A stretch of 64,000 nucleotides of DNA, taken from the NCBI GenBank assembly GCA_026399475.1, contig JAPLQY010000015.1, positions 62,001 to 126,000 of the forward strand, given 5' to 3'. The notes beneath the pieces were generated by a model. That model searched no databases and was not told where the DNA came from. It saw nothing but the letters and a program-made list of their open reading frames with translations. Position 1 is the stretch's first letter. Each line of letters starts with the position of its first letter. The position numbers and the translations under genes are program-made. Origin of the DNA: Rhodocyclales bacterium. Lineage in GTDB: Bacteria > Pseudomonadota > Gammaproteobacteria > Burkholderiales > Rhodocyclaceae. Below are positions 1 through 9,285 of the stretch, in pieces.

Positions 1-1011
1 ATGCCGGCGATGTCGTGGGATATGCTCGGCAGCCTGCTCTCGGCCGCCATCGTCATTTCGCTGGTCGGGTTCATGGAAGCCATTTCCATCGCCAAGGCCA
101 TCGCCGCCAAGACCAAGCAAAAGATCGACCCGAACCAGGAACTCATCGGTCAGGGTCTGGCCAACCTGGTCGGTTGCGCCACTCAGGCGTTTCCGGTTTC
201 CGGTTCCTTTTCGCGCTCGGCGGTGAACATCAATGCCGGCGCAATCACCGGCATGTCCTCGGTGTTCACCGGCCTGTTCGTGCTGCTGACGTTGCTGTTC
301 CTGACGCCGCTGCTCTACCATTTGCCGCAGGCGGTGCTGGCGGCGGTGATCATCATGGCGGTGATCGGCCTGATCAATTTCGAGGCCATCAAGCACGCCT
401 GGAAAGCCAGCAAGCATGACGGCACAGCGGCGGTAGTCACCTTCGTCGCTACCCTCGCCTTTGCGCCGCATCTCGATAGCGGCATCATGATCGGGGCCGG
501 GTTGGCCATCGGCCTCTACCTGTATCGCACCATGTCGCCGCGAGTCGCAATTCTTGGTCGTCATGCCGACGGCAGCCTGCACGACGCCGCCGTTTACAAC
601 CTGCCGGCCTCGGACCTGGTGACGGCGGTGCGCTTCGACGGACGCCTCTATTTCGCCAATGTGTCCTTCTTCGAAGATGCGATTCTCGACGCCGTGGCGG
701 CCAACCCGAAAGCGCGCTACCTGCTGGTGGTCGGCAACGGCATCAACGAGCTGGACGCTTCGGGCGAGGAAGTCATGCATCATCTGGTCGAGCGGCTGCG
801 CGGCAATGGTGTCACGGTCGTCTTCTCCGGTCTGAAGAAGCAGGTGATCGACGTCATGCGTGCCACGGGCCTGTTCGACACCATTTCGCAGCAGCACATT
901 TTCGCCACCGCCGACATGGCGCTCGAAGCGATCCATGCCTGGGCTGCCGAGCGCGGCGAGGACGATGCCGCCAGCCCCTTGCGCCCCCTGCCGGCGAGGC
1001 GTTTTGGCTGA
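1..1011 (+). CDS. SulP family anion permease, C-terminal part with STAS domain (5' end probably outside window)
   Basis: Protein has SulP core (GFMEAISIAKAIAAK...NLVGCATQAFPVSGSFSRSAVN) and a C-terminal STAS-like domain; ORF begins at base 1. Confidence 0.9.
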   Translation: MPAMSWDMLGSLLSAAIVISLVGFMEAISIAKAIAAKTKQKIDPNQELIGQGLANLVGCATQAFPVSGSFSRSAVNINAGAITGMSSVFTGLFVLLTLLFLTPLLYHLPQAVLAAVIIMAVIGLINFEAIKHAWKASKHDGTAAVVTFVATLAFAPHLDSGIMIGAGLAIGLYLYRTMSPRVAILGRHADGSLHDAAVYNLPASDLVTAVRFDGRLYFANVSFFEDAILDAVAANPKARYLLVVGNGINELDASGEEVMHHLVERLRGNGVTVVFSGLKKQVIDVMRATGLFDTISQQHIFATADMALEAIHAWAAERGEDDAASPLRPLPARRFG

Positions 1012-1096
1012 CGTTCTGGACAACCCGATGCCGCGTTTCGCGCGGCGGACGGGGCGCGCAGCCCGCTGGTAGAATTCGCGATAATTCCACCTCATC

Positions 1097-3106
1097 ATGA
1101 CCAGCCTCCTTCCCATCGACGCCCTGCTGACTGCCGCCTGCGCCTGGCTGTCCATCGGATTACTCGGGCTGGTGGCACCGCGCAACACGAGCTTCATCAG
1201 CAAGACCCTGTTCCCGCTCGGCGCACTCGTCGGCCTGGTGGTCGGCCTGGTGGCGCTGGATTCGCTTGGCGGCCCGGCGCAAACCGCAGTCCTCGTCATT
1301 GGCCTGCCGGATCTGCCCTTCCATCTGCGCCTGGACAATCTTTCGGCCGTGTTTGCGTTGCTGCTAGGCTTCGTCTCGGTCGGCATCTCCATCTTTGCCG
1401 CCGGCTATTTCCGCAAGGGCGAAGGCACCGCACCCGGGGTGCTCTGTCTCGAATACCATATCTTCCTCGCCAGCATGCTGATGGTGCTGCTGGCCGACGA
1501 CGCCTATGCCTTCATGGTGGCATGGGAGACCATGGCGCTGTCATCGTTTTTTCTCGTCACCACCGATCATCGCCACGAGGAAATCCGCCGCGCCGGCTTT
1601 CTGTATCTCCTGATCGCCCACGTCGGCGCCATCGCCATCCTGTTGTCCTTCGGTGTCATGACCGGCGGGGCAGGCGACTACAGCTTCGCCGGCATGCGCG
1701 CCCAGCAACTGTCTCCGTTCTGGGCCTCGGCCGCCTACCTGCTCGCGCTGGCCGGCTTCGGCGCCAAGGCCGGCCTGGTGCCGCTCCACGTCTGGCTGCC
1801 CGAGGCGCATCCGGCCGCTCCCTCGCCGGTGTCGGCGATGATGAGCGGCGTGATGCTCAAGACGGCCATCTACGGCCTGCTGCGGGTGAGCTTTGACTTG
1901 CTGCACGCGACGATCTGGTGGTGGGGCGTGGTGGCGTTGGTGGTGGGACTGGTTACTGCCCTGTTCGGTGTGCTCTACAGCACGGTGCAAAATGACATGA
2001 AGCGGCTGCTGGCCTATTCTTCGATCGAGAACATCGGCCTCATCGCCGTCGGCATCGGCCTGACCCTGATTTTCCATGCTTATAGCATGGAAGCGCTGGC
2101 GGCACTGGCGATGACCGCGGTGCTGTACCACTGCCTGGCCCATGCCGGTTTCAAGAGCCTGTTGTTCCTGTGTACCGGTTCGGTGCTGCATGCGACGAAA
2201 GAACGCAATCTGGGCAAGCTCGGCGGACTGATCCACCGCATGCCCTGGGTGGCCTGGTTGGCTCTGGCGGGAGTGATTGCCAGCGCGGGTTTGCCTCCGC
2301 TCTCAGGATTCGTATCGGAGTGGCTGCTGCTGCAAAGCTTCCTGTTTTCTCCCGGCCTGCCGCATCCCTGGCTCAACATGGTGGTGCCGGTGGCGGCGGC
2401 GCTGGTGGTTCTCGTCGCCGCACTGGCCGGGTTCGCCATGGTCAAGTTCTATGGCATCGTCTTTCTCGGCCAGATGCGCGAGCCGGGGCTCAAGGACGCC
2501 CACGATGCCGGGGGGTGGGAGAAGGCCGGACTGGTATGGCTGGCGCTGATCACTTTGCTGCTCGGCGTCCTGCCGTCGACGGTGATATTGCGCATCGATG
2601 CCGCCACCCGCCAGTTGCTCGGCACCGGGCTCGCGGACAAGCTGCACGAGCAGGGCTGGTGGATGCTGGCGCCGATTTCGCCGGAGCGGGCCAGTTATGA
2701 ACCGCTGATCGTCCTGGTCACGATTGCCGCCACCCTGCTGCTGGGGCGCTGGCTGGTGCGCAGCCTCTATCATGGTCGCGTCCGCCGTACCACCGCCTGG
2801 GACTGCGGCTACTACTTCGAGGGGCCGCGGGCGCAGGACACGGCCGAGGGCTTCAGCCAGCCGATCCGCCGCATCTTCGACGCCATGTTCCGCCTGGAGA
2901 TACATTTTCCGACGGCGCGCGACACAAAGCCCTACTACAGCGTCAAGGTCGAGGATCATTTCTGGTATTGGCTCTACCTGCCGGTGGCCGGTCTGGTCGG
3001 TCGGGTGTCCACGCTCGTCACTGTCCTTCAGGGAGGACGAATCGCGGTCTATCTGATGTACAGCTTTATCACCCTGCTGGTGCTCCTGCTGGTGGCGCGG
3101 CCATGA
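1097..3106 (+). CDS. hyfB: Hydrogenase-4 subunit B-like / NuoL-type antiporter-like membrane subunit
   Basis: 669 aa, proton-conducting transporter family core (PLHVWLPEAHPAAPSPVSAMMSGVMLK). Confidence 0.9.
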   Translation: MTSLLPIDALLTAACAWLSIGLLGLVAPRNTSFISKTLFPLGALVGLVVGLVALDSLGGPAQTAVLVIGLPDLPFHLRLDNLSAVFALLLGFVSVGISIFAAGYFRKGEGTAPGVLCLEYHIFLASMLMVLLADDAYAFMVAWETMALSSFFLVTTDHRHEEIRRAGFLYLLIAHVGAIAILLSFGVMTGGAGDYSFAGMRAQQLSPFWASAAYLLALAGFGAKAGLVPLHVWLPEAHPAAPSPVSAMMSGVMLKTAIYGLLRVSFDLLHATIWWWGVVALVVGLVTALFGVLYSTVQNDMKRLLAYSSIENIGLIAVGIGLTLIFHAYSMEALAALAMTAVLYHCLAHAGFKSLLFLCTGSVLHATKERNLGKLGGLIHRMPWVAWLALAGVIASAGLPPLSGFVSEWLLLQSFLFSPGLPHPWLNMVVPVAAALVVLVAALAGFAMVKFYGIVFLGQMREPGLKDAHDAGGWEKAGLVWLALITLLLGVLPSTVILRIDAATRQLLGTGLADKLHEQGWWMLAPISPERASYEPLIVLVTIAATLLLGRWLVRSLYHGRVRRTTAWDCGYYFEGPRAQDTAEGFSQPIRRIFDAMFRLEIHFPTARDTKPYYSVKVEDHFWYWLYLPVAGLVGRVSTLVTVLQGGRIAVYLMYSFITLLVLLLVARP

Positions 3107-3274
3107 GAATGACCCGCCGACCCCAACCCTCCCTCGCGGGAGGGAGATTGCGTGCTCGCTACGCTCGTTTTTCACGGGGTGCTCCGTTGGGCCGCGTGTG
3201 CCGTTGTTCGCTTCGCGAACGCGTCGCTTCGCCTTGGGACGGCCCGGCGGCGAAGCTGGGCCGAGGGTCTTGCC

Positions 3275-4231
3275 ATGATTAGCATTTCCGGTTTCTTCGG
3301 CCAGGTATTTGCGATCCTGCTGGCGCTGGTGCTGGCGCCACTGCTGTCGGGCTGGGTGGGGCAATGCCGCGCCTGGCTGCAGAGCCGCAGCGCACCGCCT
3401 TTGTTGCTGCCCTATTACATGCTGCAAAAGCTCTTCCACAAGGACGTGGTACTGGCACATAACGCTTCATCGCTGTTCCGTGCCGCGCCTTTTGTCGTCT
3501 TTGGCTGCATGGTGCTGGCGTGCGCCATCGTGCCCACGCTGTCCACCGACCTGCCCTTTGCCCCGGCCGCCGATGCGCTGGCGCTGGTCGGCGTGTTCGG
3601 TCTGGCGCGCATCTTCATTTCGCTGGCGGGCATGGATGTCGGCACCGCCTTCGGCAGCCTCGGCGGACGGCGCGAAATGCTGATCGGCTTCCTCGCCGAG
3701 CCGGCGTTGCTGATGGTGATTTTCACGCTGGCCATGATCGCCCAGTCGACCTCGGTCGCCACCATCGTCGAGACGCTGGCGCATCGCGAGTTGGTCATCT
3801 ATCCGAGCCTCGCCTTCGCCGGCGTCGCCTTCACCTTCGTCTCGCTGGCCGAGAACGCCCGCGTCCCGGTCGACAACCCGGCCACGCACCTCGAACTGAC
3901 GATGATCCATGAAGCCATGATCCTGGAGTACACGGGCCGTCACCTGGCGCTGCTCGAATGGGCCGCCAGCCTCAAGCTGTATGCCTACTCCTGCCTCGGC
4001 CTGGCGCTGTTCTTTCCCTGGGGCATCGCCGCCGGCGACAGCTTTCCCGCCCTGCTGGCGGCCATTCCACTGCTGCTGCTGAAGCTCGCGATCGGCGGTT
4101 TTCTGCTCGCCGGCATCGAGACCGTGAACGCCAAAATGCGCATCTTCCGCGCGCCGGAATTTCTCGGCACCGCCTTCATGCTGGCCGTGCTCGGCCTGCT
4201 GGTGCGACTGCTGCTGGAGGCCAGGGTATGA
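3275..4231 (+). CDS. hyfC: Hydrogenase-4 subunit C-like / NuoH-type membrane subunit
   Basis: In-frame ATG at 3275 inside the longer ORF 3152..4231; NuoH/HyfC-like sequence (ENARVPVDNPATHLELTMIHEAMILEYTG). Confidence 0.9.
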   Translation: MISISGFFGQVFAILLALVLAPLLSGWVGQCRAWLQSRSAPPLLLPYYMLQKLFHKDVVLAHNASSLFRAAPFVVFGCMVLACAIVPTLSTDLPFAPAADALALVGVFGLARIFISLAGMDVGTAFGSLGGRREMLIGFLAEPALLMVIFTLAMIAQSTSVATIVETLAHRELVIYPSLAFAGVAFTFVSLAENARVPVDNPATHLELTMIHEAMILEYTGRHLALLEWAASLKLYAYSCLGLALFFPWGIAAGDSFPALLAAIPLLLLKLAIGGFLLAGIETVNAKMRIFRAPEFLGTAFMLAVLGLLVRLLLEARV

Positions 4232-4896
4232 ACGTCGCCATCCCGTTCTCCGCCCAGCTCATCAACCTTTTCGCCTCGGTGATCCTGCTGCTGGCCTTCG
4301 CCATGCTGGCGCAGCGCAGGGTACTGGCGCTGATCAACCTGTTCGCCCTGCAGGGACTGGCCCTGTGCCTGGCGACGCTGGTGGCGGCCGTGACCACCAG
4401 CCAGTCCCACCTGTATTACTCGGCCGGGCTGACGCTGACGCTCAAAGTGCTGCTGCTGCCCTGGATCCTGCATCGGCTGGTGCGCAAGCTCAACGTCAAG
4501 GGCGAAGTCGAGGCCCTGATCAACATCCCGACCACGATGCTGGCGGGCATTGTCCTGGTGATGGTCGCCTTCAATGTCGCGCTGCCGATCTCGGACCTCT
4601 CCCACACCATCACGCGCGGCACGCTCGGCATCGCCCTGGCGGTGGTGATGCTGGCTTTCCTCATGATGATCACTCGGCAGAAGGCCATCACCCAGGTGGT
4701 CGGCTTCCTTTCCATGGAAAACGGTCTCTTTCTCGCCGCCACCAGCGCCACCTACGGCATGCCGATGGTGGTCGAACTGGGCATTGCGCTCGACGTGCTG
4801 GTCGGGGTGATCATCCTCGGCGTGTTTTTCTTCCAGATTCGCGACCAGTTCGACAGTCTCGACATCCGGCACATGGAACGGCTCAAAGACAGCTGA
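4228..4896 (+). CDS. hyfE: Hydrogenase-4 subunit E-like membrane subunit
   Basis: ATG at 4228 overlaps the preceding stop (ATGA); HyfE/NuoK-like hydrophobic sequence. Confidence 0.85.
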   Translation: MNVAIPFSAQLINLFASVILLLAFAMLAQRRVLALINLFALQGLALCLATLVAAVTTSQSHLYYSAGLTLTLKVLLLPWILHRLVRKLNVKGEVEALINIPTTMLAGIVLVMVAFNVALPISDLSHTITRGTLGIALAVVMLAFLMMITRQKAITQVVGFLSMENGLFLAATSATYGMPMVVELGIALDVLVGVIILGVFFFQIRDQFDSLDIRHMERLKDS

Positions 4897-5051
4897 TGAC
4901 CATGCCGTATCGACTGCACCCCTGAAGATGAAACACGCAAAAGGCGAATTGAAGGCCCGCCCCCCCATCCCCCCTCGCGGGGGGCTACTGATCGGCTCGC
5001 TGCGCTCGATAGTCTCCGGGGACTCCGCAACTGGATTTTCACGTTAACCTC

Positions 5052-6503
5052 ATGGACTTCTTCATCCTCATGCTCGCCATTCCCATCGTCAGCGGTGCAC
5101 TGTTGACGGTGTTTGGCGAGCGCGACTGGGCGCCCAACCTCAACATCATCGCCAGCTTCGGAACTTTCCTTGCCGCTGTCGGGCTGACTGTCGAGATCGT
5201 CGCCAACGGACCGCGTTTCGCCTTTGGCGAGCAGTTCTTCATCGATTCGCTGAATGTGTTCTTCGTCACGCTGACCGCGTTTGTCGGCCTGACCACCAGC
5301 ATCTTTTCCGGTCCCTACATGAGGAACGAGCAGGAGCACGGCCGCCTCAGCAAGCCGCGCCTGCGCCTCTACAAGAGCATGTACCAGCTCTTCATGTTCA
5401 CCATGCTGGCGGCGCTGACCACCAACAACCTCGGTATCCTCTGGGTGGCCATGGAAGCGGCGACGCTGACCACCGTGCTGCTGGTGTCGCTCTATCGCAC
5501 TCCGGCCAGCCTCGAAGCCGCGTGGAAGTATTTCATCCTCTGCGGAGTCGGCATCGCCCAGGCGCTGTTCGGCACCATCCTGCTCTACTTCGCCGCCGAG
5601 CGCGTACTGGGCGAGGCCGGAAATGCATTGTTGTGGACGCATCTCGTCGACGTCAAGGGCCAGCTCGAACCCACGATCATGGCCCTGTCCTTCATCTTCC
5701 TGCTGGTCGGCTATGGCACCAAGGTGGGCCTGGCGCCGCTGCACAACTGGTTGCCGGATGCCCACGCCGAAGGTCCGACGCCGGTGTCTGCCGTGCTGTC
5801 CGGCCTGTTGCTCAATGTCGCGCTCTACGCCATCCTGCGCTGCAAGGTACTGGCCGATGGCGCCATTCCCGGTAATTTCGCCGGCAATCTGATGATGGGT
5901 TTCGGCCTGTTCACGCTTCTGGTCGCGGCCTTCTTTCTCTCGCGACAAAAGGATGTCAAGCGCATGTTCGCCTATTCGTCCATCGAGCACATGGGCCTCA
6001 TCACCTTTGCTTTCGGCATGGGCGGTCCGGTGGCCAGCTTCGCCGGCCTGCTGCACATGACCATGCACTCGCTGACCAAGTCCGCCATCTTCTTTGCGGT
6101 AGGCCACGCCACGCAGAAGACCGGCACCCAATTGATGGAAAACATTCGCGGCCTGATCAAGATCAACCCGCTGATCGGCTGGGGCCTGATGCTCGGCACG
6201 CTGGCCATCCTCGGCATGCCGCCCTTTGGCGTCTTCGCCAGCGAATTCATGATCCTCACCCACGCCATGAAACACTATCCGTGGGCGACGCCGGTGCTGC
6301 TGCTGGCACTGGGCGTGGCCTTCGCCGCCATTTTCGGCAAGGTGCAGCCCATGGTGTTCGGCGAGACCGAGGCCAAGCGCCTGCCGCATGCGCCCGCCAT
6401 CACGCCGGTGTTCCTGCACCTGGGCATCGTGCTGATGCTGGGCCTCTACATTCCGCCCTATCTCACGCGCTGGTTCCATGAAGCTGCGCGCATGCTGAGC
6501 TGA
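5052..6503 (+). CDS. hyfF: Hydrogenase-4 subunit F-like antiporter-like membrane subunit
   Basis: 483 aa, proton-conducting transporter family (APLHNWLPDAHAEGPTPVSAVLSG). Confidence 0.9.
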   Translation: MDFFILMLAIPIVSGALLTVFGERDWAPNLNIIASFGTFLAAVGLTVEIVANGPRFAFGEQFFIDSLNVFFVTLTAFVGLTTSIFSGPYMRNEQEHGRLSKPRLRLYKSMYQLFMFTMLAALTTNNLGILWVAMEAATLTTVLLVSLYRTPASLEAAWKYFILCGVGIAQALFGTILLYFAAERVLGEAGNALLWTHLVDVKGQLEPTIMALSFIFLLVGYGTKVGLAPLHNWLPDAHAEGPTPVSAVLSGLLLNVALYAILRCKVLADGAIPGNFAGNLMMGFGLFTLLVAAFFLSRQKDVKRMFAYSSIEHMGLITFAFGMGGPVASFAGLLHMTMHSLTKSAIFFAVGHATQKTGTQLMENIRGLIKINPLIGWGLMLGTLAILGMPPFGVFASEFMILTHAMKHYPWATPVLLLALGVAFAAIFGKVQPMVFGETEAKRLPHAPAITPVFLHLGIVLMLGLYIPPYLTRWFHEAARMLS

Positions 6504-6505
6504 TC

Positions 6506-8080
6506 ATGTTTCTCTGCGACGATTCCACCATTGAATTCACGCGGCAACCCGGGGTCGGCGCGCCGATCTGGCGCGGCCGCGCTCCGAGCGGCGAGGATCT
6601 CAGGAGCTTCGCCGCCGCCGCGCATCTGGCCGGCGGACGTTTGGCGGCGATCTGGGGCAGTGATGAGCGACGGCGCGCAGGCGGCTATCGCTTGCATTGC
6701 GTCTTCGGCCTCGACGGCGGCCATGCCTGGCTGAGCCTCGAACTACCGGTCGATGAGCCCGTCTATCTCGATCTGTCCGGCATATTTCCGGCAGCCAATC
6801 GCATGCAGCGCGCCACCCGCGACATGGTCGGAATTGCCACGGACGGAGGCGACCAGCGGCCCTGGCTGCGTCATGGGGCGTGGCCGGCGGACTGGTATCC
6901 ATTGCGGCACGATGCCGAACATGGTGTAGGGATGGGCCTCGGCTTTCCCAATTTTCCAAGCAACTATGACTTCGTCCAGGTCGGTGGCGAGGGAGCCCAC
7001 GAAATTCCGGTCGGTCCGATTCATGCCGGAATCATCGAGCCGGGCCATTTCAGGTTTTCGGTAGTCGGCGAGCGTGTGCTGCGCCTGGAGGAGCGTTTTG
7101 GCTACCAGCACAAGGGCGTCGAGAAACTGTTCATCGGCGCGGATGTCGGGCATGGCGCGCGGCTGGTCGGCCGCATTTCAGGCGATTCCACCTGCGCCTA
7201 CGCCTGGGCCTACGCTGACGCGATCGAGGCGGCGTGCCGGGTCGAGGTGCCGCCGCGGGCACTGCTGCTGCGAGCGCTGATGCTGGAACGCGAGCGCGTC
7301 GCCAACCATCTGGGCGATCTGGGCGCCTTGGGCAATGACGCCGCCTTCGCCTTCGGCCTCACCCAGTTCCTGCGCCTGAAGGAAGACTGGCTGCGCCTCA
7401 ACAGTCAGATGTTCGGCCACCGCTTCATGATGGATTGCGTCGTGCCCGGCGGTGTCGTCGCGGATGTCGGGTCGTCGGCGCTGACCGCGCTGGTCGAGCA
7501 ATGTGCTGTCATCGGCACGGAGGTGAAGAAACTGCGCGCACTCTACGACGAGCACTCCGGCTTGCAGGATCGTTTTGTGACCACCGGAATCGTTGGCGCC
7601 GCCCTGGCGCGCGAACTGTCGCTGACCGGCATGGCCGCCCGCGCCAGCGGCATTCTCCTCGACGGCCGGGCCTATCGACAGGGCTACACGCCGCCGCCGC
7701 CCTATGCGGCGCTGGGCGTGCGCCCGGTCACCGACGAGCGCGGCGACGTGGCCGCGCGCGTGGCCGTGCGCTTCGACGAAATCTCGGAATCGCTGCGCTT
7801 GTTGCGCGAGATTGCTGTCGGCATGCCGTCGGGTGCTACGCGGGCAGACGTCAATCCCGTTGGTGATGCCAGCGGGCTAGGCGTGATCGAAGGCTGGCGC
7901 GGCGAGGTGCTGGTCGGCGTCCAGTTCGACCACGACGGCAGGCTGGCCCGCGTCCATCCGCACGACCCCTCGTGGCAGGCCTGGCCGGCGATCGAACACG
8001 CGGTGATGAAGGATATCGTCCCCGACTTCCCGCTGATCAACAAGTCCTTCAACCTTTCCTATTCCGGAGCCGACCTGTGA
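6506..8080 (+). CDS. Hydrogenase-4 large subunit-like (HyfG/NuoCD-like) lacking NiFe cysteine pairs; Ehr-type
   Basis: NuoD/HyfG-like core (GPIHAGIIEPGHFRF...EERFGYQHKGVEKL); L1 region reads GRISGDSTCAYAWAYA and C-terminal L2 region reads HDPSWQAWPAIE. Confidence 0.88.
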   Translation: MFLCDDSTIEFTRQPGVGAPIWRGRAPSGEDLRSFAAAAHLAGGRLAAIWGSDERRRAGGYRLHCVFGLDGGHAWLSLELPVDEPVYLDLSGIFPAANRMQRATRDMVGIATDGGDQRPWLRHGAWPADWYPLRHDAEHGVGMGLGFPNFPSNYDFVQVGGEGAHEIPVGPIHAGIIEPGHFRFSVVGERVLRLEERFGYQHKGVEKLFIGADVGHGARLVGRISGDSTCAYAWAYADAIEAACRVEVPPRALLLRALMLERERVANHLGDLGALGNDAAFAFGLTQFLRLKEDWLRLNSQMFGHRFMMDCVVPGGVVADVGSSALTALVEQCAVIGTEVKKLRALYDEHSGLQDRFVTTGIVGAALARELSLTGMAARASGILLDGRAYRQGYTPPPPYAALGVRPVTDERGDVAARVAVRFDEISESLRLLREIAVGMPSGATRADVNPVGDASGLGVIEGWRGEVLVGVQFDHDGRLARVHPHDPSWQAWPAIEHAVMKDIVPDFPLINKSFNLSYSGADL

Positions 8081-8589
8081 TTCCGCTGCTGCGCCATATC
8101 TTCCGCACCGGCATTCTTACCGAGCCCACGCCGATACCGGACGGCGGGCCGCAGCGCGAGATCGACCGGCTGCACGATGAAATCCTGCATGTCCTCGGTC
8201 GGGCGCTGACCATCCGCGAGGTCGATGCCGGCTCCTGCAATGGCTGCGAGCTGGAGATCCATGCCCTCAACAACCCCTACTACAACCTCGAGGGTCGCGG
8301 CATCAAGTTTGTCGCCAGCCCGCGCCATGCCGACATGCTGCTGGTGACCGGGCCGGTGACCAAGAATATGGAGAATGCGCTGCGCATCGCCTATGACTGC
8401 ACGCCCGATCCCAAGCTGGTAGTGGCGGTGGGTGACTGCGGCTGCAATGGCGGCGTGTTCGGCGAGAGCTATGCCAGTTGCGGCCCAATCGAGAACGTGG
8501 TTGGCGTCGATCTGCGCATTCCCGGCTGCCCGCCAACGCCGCTGGCCCTGATGCAGGGCATTCTGGCGGCGGTGCGCACGTCCAGGTAG
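8077..8589 (+). CDS. hyfI: Hydrogenase-4 small subunit-like / NuoB-like Fe-S subunit
   Basis: GTG start overlapping upstream stop; conserved cluster ligands CNGCE, GDCGCNGG and PGCPPTP. Confidence 0.9.
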   Translation: MIPLLRHIFRTGILTEPTPIPDGGPQREIDRLHDEILHVLGRALTIREVDAGSCNGCELEIHALNNPYYNLEGRGIKFVASPRHADMLLVTGPVTKNMENALRIAYDCTPDPKLVVAVGDCGCNGGVFGESYASCGPIENVVGVDLRIPGCPPTPLALMQGILAAVRTSR

Positions 8590-8609
8590 TTTCCCCGTAA
8601 GGCTTCGCC

Positions 8610-8635
8610 AGAGTCGGGGCTGGTGGCACGGCGGC
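8610..8635 (+). repeat. Dispersed ~28-bp repeat, diverged copy
   Basis: AGAGTCGGGGCTGGTGGCACGGCGGC; 20 nt after the hyfI stop. Confidence 0.6.
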
Positions 8636-8852
8636 GCCGCGTCCGGCATGCGCTCCTCAACTTGCGTATGGCATGGAATCGGGCTAGGCTTGCGCCGTCA
8701 ATTCCCGCAGGGCCGTCCCGGAAAGCTGGAGGGTGAGCGATGCCTGGATATGAATACGTGACGATTGCCAGGGGTGGAAACAGATTGTCGGATGCGAATG
8801 CATATATCTGGAAATTTGGTACGACGTCTGCTCCGGCGAAGGAGGGGCTCCC

Positions 8853-9092
8853 ATGCCAAGATGGCTGCGCATATTGATTTCAGGTCTCATCGCCTTGCTC
8901 GTATTCGCTGCCGCGTATCCGAATGTGATCCTTCCAGGTGGGGGCATTGAGATCATTGCGTTCGTTTTCATCTTGGCGCTATCGTTCATTCCATTTTTTT
9001 TGATTTTCGTGTTCGCCGGTCGCGACAAGACGCTTGAAGGCATTGGGTGGGCAGGACATTTCATCATCCTTGCTGCTACATTATTCGGATGA
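8853..9092 (+). CDS. Small membrane protein, hypothetical
   Basis: 79 aa, two predicted hydrophobic spans, good upstream GGAGG. Confidence 0.5.
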   Translation: MPRWLRILISGLIALLVFAAAYPNVILPGGGIEIIAFVFILALSFIPFFLIFVFAGRDKTLEGIGWAGHFIILAATLFG

Positions 9093-9210
9093 GCTACTGC
9101 CATTGGCGTCAGAAACATTTGACTTTCCGAGTGGCGCGAACATCGATGCAAACGAAGCGCGAAATGACTCCGACTCCTGAAAGCTGACGCGCAAAGGATT
9201 TGCAAGGGCG

Positions 9211-9238
9211 TGCCGCCGTCCTGCCAGCGCCGACTGTT
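9211..9238 (-). repeat. Dispersed ~28-bp repeat
   Basis: TGCCGCCGTCCTGCCAGCGCCGACTGTT on plus. Confidence 0.7.
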
Positions 9239-9285
9239 GGTGACGACGGTGGGCGACGGGTGGGTGACGGCGCCGCGCGGTGGCG

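Noticed and set aside
4752-6479. 575-aa minus-strand ORF opposite hyfF
   Set aside because: Shadow ORF; the plus strand encodes a conserved membrane subunit.
6506-8080. Annotation as a functional NiFe hydrogenase large subunit
   Set aside because: Both CxxC ligand pairs are absent at the expected positions.
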